A stretch of DNA of 23,252 nucleotides, taken from the NCBI GenBank assembly GCA_013911715.1, contig JACEST010000012.1, positions 1-23,252 on the forward strand, in the 5' to 3' direction. This document shows, one piece after another, positions 14,742 through 21,892 of the stretch (position 1 is its first letter; the number at the start of each line of letters is the position of its first letter). Origin of the DNA: Sphingopyxis sp. (GTDB lineage Bacteria; Pseudomonadota; Alphaproteobacteria; Sphingomonadales; Sphingomonadaceae). A program made the translations under genes and the position numbers. A model generated the notes under the pieces. That model worked only from the letters and a program-made list of their open reading frames with translations. It did no database searches and was not told where the DNA came from.

Positions 14742-15299
14742 ATGACCGAGCGCGAATCCATTACCCTCAGTCATTTTGTCGGTGCCGATAGCGGCCAGTG
14801 GCAGATCACGTCCATATGCCCGTTTCGCGGCGAAAGCCTGCCCCCGGCGAGCTTTTTGGCAGTTGACGCGGATACTGCGCCGCAAGCTGCCGTCTGGACA
14901 CTGCGCGGTGCGGGCAGCAACCTGCGCTACACGACCGCGCATGAACGATCGATGCTGCAAGCCAAGCAGGAAGGACTGGGGCGCCCATCGGCAACACGGG
15001 CAGCGTTGATCCCGATCCGCAAGTCCGCCGAATGGTGGGCGATGGCACAGGACGAGCGACGCGCAGTGTATGAGAGCGGTTCACATTTGCCGATTGGGCT
15101 CGATTATCTGCCCGGCGTTGCGCGCAAACTCTATCATTCGCGCGATCATGGCGAAGCCTTTGACTTTCTCACCTGGTTTGAATTCGCGCCCGATCAGGAA
15201 GCGGCGTTCGACCATATGCTCGAACGCCTGCGCGCCTGCGCCGAATGGGACTATGTGGACTGGGAGGTTGATGTCCGCCTGACCCGGGCTGACGCATAA
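14742..15299 (+). CDS. Chlorite dismutase-family haem protein (short form)
   Basis: 185 residues, the length of the short (clade 2) chlorite-dismutase-like proteins. Family landmarks are ALIPIRKSAEWWAMAQDERR, GLDYLPGVARKLYHSRD (whose His is the likely haem ligand) and FDFLTWFEFAPDQEAAFDHML, then WDYVDWEVDVRL. Members either decompose chlorite, act as coproheme decarboxylases, or have no known role. I could not place the distal Arg or Gln by eye, so activity is open. The ATG at 14742 has GAGGA about 10 bp upstream; the frame extends to 14478 across hairpins and lacks conserved sequence. It converges on the flavoprotein gene, 9 bp away. Confidence 0.82.
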   Translation: MTERESITLSHFVGADSGQWQITSICPFRGESLPPASFLAVDADTAPQAAVWTLRGAGSNLRYTTAHERSMLQAKQEGLGRPSATRAALIPIRKSAEWWAMAQDERRAVYESGSHLPIGLDYLPGVARKLYHSRDHGEAFDFLTWFEFAPDQEAAFDHMLERLRACAEWDYVDWEVDVRLTRADA

Positions 15300-15308
15300 T
15301 CGGGCTTC

Positions 15309-16706
15309 TCAATCCCCCGTCAATATCCGCTCAACCAGCTCTTTGACGGTTGGCGTATAACCATTCGAATAGAGCGGATCGGATTTGAATTTATAGGCGA
15401 CATGGCCCGCGAACATCAGATTGTCGTCGATGCTGCCGCCGTGCGCAATTTCTTGCAGTCCCTTTTGAATACAGAAGCTGCGCGGATCGACCAGATAGCC
15501 GGTGGTCAGATCGTCATGGTCCTTCCACGCCGAAAAGGCGCAGTGCGACAGACACCCCATGCAATCGGCCTGGTCCTTATGGATTTCCTTGCGCCGTTCA
15601 GGGGTTTCGAACACCAGCGTGTCGTCGGGCGTCTTGATCGCGGCGCTGAAACCTTCCGCAATCCAGCGGCGCGCACGCGCGGCATCGTCGGCGCTGACCC
15701 AATATTTCTTGCGGTCGACCTCCAGCCGGACATTCGTCTCGGCACATTCTTCCTTGCCAAACGCGATTTGCCGCTTTGACCGCTCTTCGAGCATTTTGAG
15801 GAAGGGATTGCGCACGGCGCTCGAATAAAAGCCAGTGGGCGAAAATTTGTGGAGCAGCACATCGCCCTCGTCGATCGTGCGCAAATGGTCCTTCCACGCC
15901 TGCGGGATCGGGCTTTCTTCGGTCAGCAGCGGTCGGGTACCGAACTGGAACGCGATGCTACCGAGTTCAGGATTGTCGATCCATTCGTTCCAATCGCGCA
16001 GATACCAGACGCCGCCCGCCATCACGATGGGCAGCGTGTCGGCAATGCCCTCGGCACGCATCACCTCGCGCAGCGCCTTGACGCGGGGATAGGGGTCCTC
16101 AGGCTTGCGCGGATCTTCGGCGTTCGACAGACCATTATGCCCGCCCGCGAGCCATGGATCCTCGTAAACCACCGCACCCAGCAGGTCGTGCACCTTGTGA
16201 TAGGCGCGCTTCCACAGCGCGCGAAAGGCGCGGGCCGAACTGATGATCGGCAGGTAATGGACGTTGTGGCGTGCGGCGATTTCGGAGAGCTTATAAGGCA
16301 TTCCCGCGCCGCAAGTGACGCCGGTGATCAGTCCGGGGCAATTTTCGAGCACGCCTTCGAGCACGCGTTGCGCACCGCCCATTTCCCACAGCACATTGAT
16401 ATTGATTGCGCCGCGCCCATTGGCAATCGCCGCCGCGCGCTTCACCTGTTCGGTGCCACCCGCGATGGCATAGGCCACCAATTCTTCGTGCCGTTCGGCG
16501 CGCGTTTTGCCATGATAAATTTGCGGGATGACCTTGCCATCGGCGTCATAGCTGTCGGCGTTGACCGCCGAAACGGTGCCGATTCCGCCTGCCGCGGCCC
16601 AGGCCCCGCTCGATGCATGGTTCGTTGCCGAAACCCCTTTGCCACCTTCCACCAGCGGCCAGACTTCACGTCCGCCGTATATAATCGGCTTCAAACCCTT
16701 GAACAC
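15309..16706 (-). CDS. Nitronate monooxygenase-like FMN protein with C-terminal cysteine cluster
   Basis: 465 residues, longer than the usual 320-380 for 2-nitropropane dioxygenases. The N-terminal TIM barrel has the family signatures: GGKGVSATNHASSGAWAAAGGIGT, GVTCGAGMP, YLPIISSARAF, WLAGGHNG, MAGGVWYLRDWNEW and GSIAFQFGTRPLL. The C-terminal extension (about 330-465) contains CMGCLSHC and later FCIQKG, suggesting a metal or Fe-S site. The GTG start at 16706 has GAGG 8 bp upstream. Nitronate oxidation, enoyl reduction (FabK-like) or another flavin reaction are all possible. I see no neighbouring gene that decides it. Confidence 0.82.
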   Translation of the reverse strand: MFKGLKPIIYGGREVWPLVEGGKGVSATNHASSGAWAAAGGIGTVSAVNADSYDADGKVIPQIYHGKTRAERHEELVAYAIAGGTEQVKRAAAIANGRGAININVLWEMGGAQRVLEGVLENCPGLITGVTCGAGMPYKLSEIAARHNVHYLPIISSARAFRALWKRAYHKVHDLLGAVVYEDPWLAGGHNGLSNAEDPRKPEDPYPRVKALREVMRAEGIADTLPIVMAGGVWYLRDWNEWIDNPELGSIAFQFGTRPLLTEESPIPQAWKDHLRTIDEGDVLLHKFSPTGFYSSAVRNPFLKMLEERSKRQIAFGKEECAETNVRLEVDRKKYWVSADDAARARRWIAEGFSAAIKTPDDTLVFETPERRKEIHKDQADCMGCLSHCAFSAWKDHDDLTTGYLVDPRSFCIQKGLQEIAHGGSIDDNLMFAGHVAYKFKSDPLYSNGYTPTVKELVERILTGD

Positions 16707-16815
16707 AAATGACCTCTTGTCGTCGGGCCTGCTTTACTCCCCCGGCGCAGACCGAACCGCTCATTCGCGTTAGCGCGCCTTGACGCGATAATGAAACAGA
16801 ATCGCGCCGAATGCG

Positions 16816-17946
16816 TCAGGCCGTGAACAGCGACCGTCCACCAAGCACGCTGGCATAGAGCTGATCATAGGCGGCAACCATAATCGATTCATCGAACAAT
16901 TGGGCGGCACGCTCCGCATTGGCCGCGCCAATCCGCTGGCGCAGCTTGGCATCGGCGGCGAGCGTGCTCAGCGCAGTGGAAAGCTGGTCGGGATGGCTGA
17001 CGATGAAGGGCCGATTTTCAGGGCTCACCATCGCCGCAACATCGCCGACAGATGGGCTGGCAACGGCCAACCCAGTTGCCATCGCCTCGATTATCGCAAT
17101 CGGCAACTGCTCGCTGTGCGACGACAAGGCGAGGAGGTCGAAGTGGCCGATCCAGCGGCTCGGCTGCGCCATGAAGCCAGGCATGATCAGCCTTTCGGCC
17201 ATGCCCTGCCGCTCAGCTTCTGCGATGATAGTTTCGCGCTCCGGCCCTTCGCCGACAATCACCAGCCGCACATGCTTGGGCAGCGCGGCTACCGCCCGCA
17301 CGAGGCGCGGCAAATCCTTAACCGCACGCAGTCCGGCAATGGTTCCGATGACGACGTCGCCCGCCCTGCGATGCAGTCCGGGAATGGCAACGTCGGGCGG
17401 TGCGGCATAGGCCGCCACGTCTACGCCGTTGCGGATCAGCGCCGGCCTCTTGCCCCACTCGGCCCGTGCAATCCGCGCCAGCAATTCCGAAGGCACAACC
17501 AGCGCCTGTGCTGTCGGCAAAGCCAGGCGGCGGAACATGTTGCGCTTCCAGTTGCGCTTGACCGATTCATCTTCGTTGAAACCATCCTCGTGATGGATCA
17601 GCGACGGCAACGTCATGAAAGGCGACAGCAACCGGTGCGCCATCACCCCATCCATCGCTCCCCAATTGTAACTGAGCACCAGATCGAAACCCTGCATATA
17701 GCGGGCGAGCGCGCGGTAGCGGCTCAGACCGGGCTTACCGTGCAACGCCGGTGCCGCCGCGCCAGGGATTTCCGCAGCAATGTCCGGCGCAATCGCCGCG
17801 CGCGCGCCGAGCGCATCGGGGACCGCCGACAAAATGACGTGCGTCGCGCGTGGTCCCATCAGGTTCATCAGCCGTGTCGCACGTGCTTCCTTGCCACCGA
17901 GCGCAAAGCTGGAATGCAAATGGAGAATGCGCGTCGGCGCGTTCAT
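16816..17946 (-). CDS. Group 4 glycosyltransferase
   Basis: 376 residues with a GT-B fold. LHSSFALGGKEARATRLMN marks the N-terminal acceptor domain. The donor domain has GTIAGLRAVKDLPRLVRAVAAL, VIVGEGPERETI and an EX7E-type motif (EQLPIAIIEAMATG). It transfers an unknown sugar from a nucleotide donor, probably to a lipid or cell-surface glycan, at the cytosolic face. The ATG at 17946 overlaps the stop of the upstream hydrolase gene (ATGA), which decides the start against ATG 17967. No other polysaccharide gene lies nearby, so the product cannot be named. The 16707-16815 gap downstream holds nothing recognised. Confidence 0.88.
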   Translation of the reverse strand: MNAPTRILHLHSSFALGGKEARATRLMNLMGPRATHVILSAVPDALGARAAIAPDIAAEIPGAAAPALHGKPGLSRYRALARYMQGFDLVLSYNWGAMDGVMAHRLLSPFMTLPSLIHHEDGFNEDESVKRNWKRNMFRRLALPTAQALVVPSELLARIARAEWGKRPALIRNGVDVAAYAAPPDVAIPGLHRRAGDVVIGTIAGLRAVKDLPRLVRAVAALPKHVRLVIVGEGPERETIIAEAERQGMAERLIMPGFMAQPSRWIGHFDLLALSSHSEQLPIAIIEAMATGLAVASPSVGDVAAMVSPENRPFIVSHPDQLSTALSTLAADAKLRQRIGAANAERAAQLFDESIMVAAYDQLYASVLGGRSLFTA

Positions 17947-18836
17947 GCAGCGAGCTTGGCCCGCCATGCAGCAATCGCCGCGCGGGCTTCAGGTTCGTCC
18001 AGCGTCGGCGCATGCCCCATGCCTGGCACGTTGCACAGCGCACCATCAGCGGCGTGCGTCAGCATTTTTTCAGCGGTCGCCGCCGCCAATATGTCGGACA
18101 GCGCGCCGCGCACAATCAACAACGGATGCACTGCCAACGCGCCAAAAGCGGGCCACATGTCGATCCCGGCCTCTCCGCCGGGCAAACGAAATGGTGCAGC
18201 GATCTGCTTGTCATAATCCGCCACGATCCGCCCTTCGGGGGTCAGCCGGTGCGTGCGATGGACCATGCGCAGCCAGTCGTGGATGTCGTAATCAGGAAAG
18301 ACCGCCGCGTTAAGCTCGGCGGTCTGGCGCGCGGCATGGAGCCAGGTCGGCTGGCTAGCGGCGCTGCCGACATAGGACCGAATTCGCGCCAGCCCGTCGG
18401 CACCAAGTTCAGGCCCGACATCATTTAGCACCGCTCCCGCAAACCGGCCAGGCATGGTCCCCGCCAGCAGCATGGCAACCAACCCGCCGAGCGAGGTGCC
18501 GATCACCGCAAACCGCTGCCATTTGAGACTGTCGAGCAGCAAAGCAACATCCTGAACATAGGTCAGCGGGACATAGGTCATCGCATCCTTGGCATAGCCG
18601 CTGTCGCCGCGACCGCGAAAGTCAACGGCGGCGACCGGCCCATCCAACGCGAGCGCGGGTGCAAGCGCATCAAAATCGCGGGCGTTGCGCGTCAATCCGG
18701 GCAGGCAGAGGATCGGTAGCTGCCCATCTTCACCATCGGTCACGCCATAGAGCCGGCAATGCAAGCGGATTCCATCCGCCGACCACCAATAATGGTCGGT
18801 CCACACATTGCTTGTCATGCTGGCTTGCGTGGACAT
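17943..18836 (-). CDS. Alpha/beta-fold hydrolase
   Basis: 297 residues. The catalytic triad is visible: S115 in the nucleophile elbow GTSLGG, D248 (VRGALSDIL) and H275 (GMGHAPTL). The oxyanion region LCLPGLTRNARDFDALAP and VDFRGRGDSGYA is typical of esterases, epoxide hydrolases and lactonases. A cap domain lies about 140-225. No signal peptide. Starts at ATG 18836 or ATG 18818 are both possible; the first is used here. It overlaps the glycosyltransferase gene by 4 bp and so probably heads a two-gene operon. Substrate is not predictable. Confidence 0.88.
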   Translation of the reverse strand: MSTQASMTSNVWTDHYWWSADGIRLHCRLYGVTDGEDGQLPILCLPGLTRNARDFDALAPALALDGPVAAVDFRGRGDSGYAKDAMTYVPLTYVQDVALLLDSLKWQRFAVIGTSLGGLVAMLLAGTMPGRFAGAVLNDVGPELGADGLARIRSYVGSAASQPTWLHAARQTAELNAAVFPDYDIHDWLRMVHRTHRLTPEGRIVADYDKQIAAPFRLPGGEAGIDMWPAFGALAVHPLLIVRGALSDILAAATAEKMLTHAADGALCNVPGMGHAPTLDEPEARAAIAAWRAKLAA

Positions 18837-19024
18837 TGGATACCCTTTGGCGCGGCTGGACCGGCGCCGCTGCTATCGCTGCTAGGACGGGACGACGCAA
18901 GCACCTCTGCGCGGTTGCACCATGCGGCGTTCGCGGATAGGGAAAAGCAGGCAGCTGGTCGCCCTTGCGCGCTTGACCGGCACGGTTCGGCTCTGGTCGG
19001 GCGCTGAGGGATAGCGGTTATTTT

Positions 19025-20479
19025 ATGAGCGGCGAGATAGTTTCCAACGAACCAGCCACAGGTGCCGAACTGTGGCGGGGCAGCATCAGCAATGTTGATG
19101 ATGAAGTCATGGCGGCACGCGCTGCCTGGGCCGAATGGGCCGCCAAGCCGCTGACCTTCCGCGTTGAAACGCTCCGCCGCTTTGCTGACCGGGTCAAGGC
19201 CGAGGGCGACAGGCTGGCGGACCTGATCGCGCGCGAGACCGGCAAACCATTATGGGAAGCCAAGACCGAGGTTGATTCGGTCGCGAACAAGGTCGACATT
19301 TCGGCCAAGGCCTATGGCGAACGCACCCCCAACCGCCGCATCGACGGGGCGATGGGCGCGCGCAATGCGCTGCGCCACAAACCGCACGGCGTGCTTGCCG
19401 TGCTGGGCCCCTATAATTTCCCGGCGCATCTGCCCAACGGCCATATCGTGCCCGCGCTGATCGCCGGCAATGCCGTGGTGTTCAAGCCGTCGGAAAAAAC
19501 GCCGGCAGTGGGGGCGATGCTGGTCGATCTCTATCGGCAGGCTGGGGTCCCCGAAGGCGTCGTGCGGCTGGCGATTGGCGGACCAGATCAGGGCAAGGCG
19601 CTGGCCGCGCACGACGGCATTGACGGCTTGCTGTTCACGGGTTCGGCGCGAACGGGCATCGCGCTCAACCGCCAGTTCGCATCGCGCCCCGACAAGATGT
19701 TGGCGCTCGAGCTGGGCGGCAACAACCCCATCGTGGTGTGGGACACCGCCGACATCACCAGCGCCGCCACTTTGGCGGTGCAGTCGGCATTTCTGAGCGC
19801 GGGTCAACGCTGCACCGCAGCGCGCCGCCTGATTATCCATGACAATATGGCCGAACCTTTTATCAAAGAGTTGAAGGCGATTACGGGACGCCTGATCGTC
19901 GATGTGCCGCACGCCACCCCGGCACCGTTCATGGGTCCGGTGATCGACAATGACGCCGCCGACAGCCTGACCGAGGCGTTTCTGATATTGATGTCGAACG
20001 GCGGCAAAGTGATTTCGCACATGGCCCGCCCGGTCAATGGCCGCCCGTTTCTGACCCCCGGCATCATCGACGTCACCGGCGTTGCCGAACGGCCCGACGC
20101 CGAACTTTTCGGGCCCTTGTTGCAAATCATCCGGGTGAACAGCTTTGAAGAAGCCATTGCCGAGGCGAACAACACCGCCTTTGGCCTGTCGGCGTCGCTG
20201 GTTGGCGGGACACCGCAACTGTATGACCAGTTTTGGGCCAATGCGCGCGCCGGGGTGATCAACTGGAACCGCCCGACCAATGGCGCGTCATCGGCGGCGC
20301 CATTCGGCGGCATCGGCCTGTCGGGCAACCACCGGCCCAGCGCCTATTATGCGGCCGATTATTGCGCCTATCCGGTAGCCAGCTCGGAAAGCGAATCGGC
20401 ACGCGCGTCAATTGGCGTCGGCCTGCGCGATCCGGTTGGCGAAGGCGACCGGCCCAATCTGGTGCGCAAGGGGGCATAG
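19025..20479 (+). CDS. astD: N-succinylglutamate 5-semialdehyde dehydrogenase
   Basis: 484 residues. Oxidises succinylglutamate semialdehyde to succinylglutamate, the fourth step of arginine succinyltransferase catabolism. The subfamily features are specific: GPYNFPAHLPNGHIVPAL, FKPSEKTPAVG, E229 (LALELGGNNP), C263 (GQRCTAARR), FGPLLQIIRV, and the AstD end NWNRPTNGASSAAPFGGIG then SGNHRPSAYYAADYCAYPV. The ATG at 19025 is the only sensible start. No astA, astB or astE is next to it. Regulation is not visible; the 188-bp space before it holds no clear promoter. Confidence 0.93.
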   Translation: MSGEIVSNEPATGAELWRGSISNVDDEVMAARAAWAEWAAKPLTFRVETLRRFADRVKAEGDRLADLIARETGKPLWEAKTEVDSVANKVDISAKAYGERTPNRRIDGAMGARNALRHKPHGVLAVLGPYNFPAHLPNGHIVPALIAGNAVVFKPSEKTPAVGAMLVDLYRQAGVPEGVVRLAIGGPDQGKALAAHDGIDGLLFTGSARTGIALNRQFASRPDKMLALELGGNNPIVVWDTADITSAATLAVQSAFLSAGQRCTAARRLIIHDNMAEPFIKELKAITGRLIVDVPHATPAPFMGPVIDNDAADSLTEAFLILMSNGGKVISHMARPVNGRPFLTPGIIDVTGVAERPDAELFGPLLQIIRVNSFEEAIAEANNTAFGLSASLVGGTPQLYDQFWANARAGVINWNRPTNGASSAAPFGGIGLSGNHRPSAYYAADYCAYPVASSESESARASIGVGLRDPVGEGDRPNLVRKGA

Positions 20480-20490
20480 CAAAATGGTGT

Positions 20491-20566
20491 GTCGCCCCGG
20501 CGCAGGCAGGGGTCGTTGAAGACCTTGAGCCCCGTTGCCAGAGGCCTCTGCCTGCGCAGGGGCGAC
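20491..20566. repeat. Paired palindromic element, family C
   Basis: Two inverted halves. The left begins GTCGCCCCGGCGCAGGCAG and the right, read in reverse, begins GTCGCCCCTGCGCAGGCAG; they differ at one base in the first 19. The right half can fold CCTCTGC against GCAGGGG with one G-T pair. It lies between astD and cobA. A probable half-copy is at 2973-2994. The motif class is one I recall from sphingomonads. Confidence 0.75.
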
Positions 20567-20653
20567 GGATAAGTTCAACAGGCATAGCTGGCCTTTAGTC
20601 GCGCCAAAAAACGGTGCTTTGCGGCCATGGGCGCGATCCCCCATGGTGCGGCA

Positions 20654-21445
20654 ATGACAGGCACTCCCCTTTCCGCCCTGCAAACGGGCAAAATCTGGCT
20701 CGTCGGTGCCGGCCCCGGCGACCCCGATTTGCTGACCGTCAAGGCCGCGCGGCTGATCGCCGCCGCTGACCTGATCGTCCACGACGGGCTGGTCGATGCC
20801 GCAATCCTTGCGCTTGCCGCGCCGGACGCTGAACTGGTATCGGTCGCCAAGCAGCGCAGCCGCCACACGCTGCCGCAAGAGCAAATCAATGCCCTGCTGG
20901 TCGATGCGGCGCGCGCGGGCCGCGATGTCGTTCGGCTGAAGGGCGGCGACCCGTTCATTTTCGGCCGTGGCGGCGAAGAGCTCGAAGCTGCGCGCGCCGC
21001 CGGTGTGCCATGCGAAATTGTCCCTGGCATCACCGCTGCAACCGGCTGCGCAGCCGCCGCAGGCCTCCCCCTCACCCACCGCGACCATGCCCACAGCGTC
21101 AGCTTTGTAGCGGGACAGTGCAAGGACCTGACCGACCAGGACTGGTCGGGCCTCGCTGGGCATGGGCGGACTTTGGTCGTCTATATGGGCATCGCCACGG
21201 CCGCCGCCATTGCCGACAAGCTGATGGCCGACGGGGTTGCGCCGGGCGTTCCGGTGGCGGTGCTCGAACGCGGTACGCGCAAGGACCAACGCGCGCTGCG
21301 CACCTTGCTCGCCGATCTGGGTGACATGGTGGCGCGCGAACGGGTGCAAAGCCCGGCGCTGATCGTGATCGGCGCCGTTGCGGCGCTCGCTGACGCTGAA
21401 GACCGGCTGCACGCCATTGCCATGCAAGCGGAGGGCATCGCATGA
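20654..21445 (+). CDS. cobA: Uroporphyrinogen-III C-methyltransferase
   Basis: Adds two methyl groups from S-adenosylmethionine to uroporphyrinogen III, giving precorrin-2, the branch point to siroheme and cobalamin. It has 263 residues from ATG 20654, with an alternative in-frame ATG at 20627 giving 272; no clear ribosome binding site decides. Family signatures are VGAGPGDPDLLTVKAARLI, DLIVHDGLV, VRLKGGDPFIFGRGGEE, EIVPGITAATGCAAAAGLPLTHR, VVYMGI and PVAVLERGTRKDQR. It is the short form, without the oxidase/chelatase half of CysG. Its stop overlaps the start of the DUF2849 gene, and sulfite reductase follows, so siroheme supply is the likely job here. Confidence 0.95.
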   Translation: MTGTPLSALQTGKIWLVGAGPGDPDLLTVKAARLIAAADLIVHDGLVDAAILALAAPDAELVSVAKQRSRHTLPQEQINALLVDAARAGRDVVRLKGGDPFIFGRGGEELEAARAAGVPCEIVPGITAATGCAAAAGLPLTHRDHAHSVSFVAGQCKDLTDQDWSGLAGHGRTLVVYMGIATAAAIADKLMADGVAPGVPVAVLERGTRKDQRALRTLLADLGDMVARERVQSPALIVIGAVAALADAEDRLHAIAMQAEGIA

Positions 21446-21738
21446 AAATCCTGACCGGCAATGATCTGGCCAGCGGCGCAGTCACATGGTGGACCGGCAA
21501 CGGCTGGTCGCTGCATGTCGAGGATGCTGCCGATGTTGGCGAAGCAGGCGACGCGATCCTTGCCGCCGAAGAGGGCGCGCGCCGCGTCAACGCGCCCTAC
21601 ATTATCGCTGCCGAGGCCACACCGAACGGCCCGCGCCCCGCGCATATCAAGGACCGTGTGCGCGCGCTCGGCCCCACGGTGCGCCCCGATCTGACATTGA
21701 AACCCGCCGATCCGTCGGCTGGCGACTGGGTGATTTGA
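21442..21738 (+). CDS. DUF2849 protein of the sulfite-reduction cluster
   Basis: 98 residues beginning MKILTGNDLASGAVTWW, characteristic of DUF2849. The ATG at 21442 overlaps the cobA stop (ATGA). In alphaproteobacteria this small soluble protein is typically found beside sulfite reductase, as here. Its function is unassigned; a role as accessory or electron-transfer helper of CysI is often supposed but not shown. It has no cysteines, so it cannot itself bind an Fe-S cluster through Cys, and it has no membrane segment. A 154-bp space with a palindromic repeat follows before cysI. Confidence 0.88.
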   Translation: MKILTGNDLASGAVTWWTGNGWSLHVEDAADVGEAGDAILAAEEGARRVNAPYIIAAEATPNGPRPAHIKDRVRALGPTVRPDLTLKPADPSAGDWVI

Positions 21739-21753
21739 TGGCCCTTACCTTCC

Positions 21754-21870
21754 CCGTTCGTGCTGAGGAGCCATTGAGCTTGTCGAAATGGCGTCTCGAA
21801 GCAGGGTATGCGCATGCTGCCCTTCGCGACGGGACTTCGCATACGCTCTGCCCCTCCTCAGGGCGAACGG
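21754..21870. repeat. Paired palindromic element, family A, copy 2
   Basis: Same outer ends as copy 1 (CCGTTCG at each end, read inward). The left hairpin has arms GCCATT (21770-21775) and AATGGC (21787-21792) around the identical loop GAGCTTGTCGA. The right half keeps GAGGAGGGG but has a changed loop. Its CGCATAC (21838-21844) can pair with GTATGCG (21806-21812) in the spacer, forming a larger structure. A run of six T at 21874-21879 follows, so the plus-strand message could be partly terminated between DUF2849 and cysI. Confidence 0.82.
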
Positions 21871-21892
21871 AAGTTTTTTAGCGAGTTTGACC

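Noticed and set aside
15849..18216. Long plus-strand frames opposite the flavoprotein and glycosyltransferase genes
   Set aside because: They are shadows of well-supported minus-strand genes and their translations are low-complexity, rich in Arg and His.
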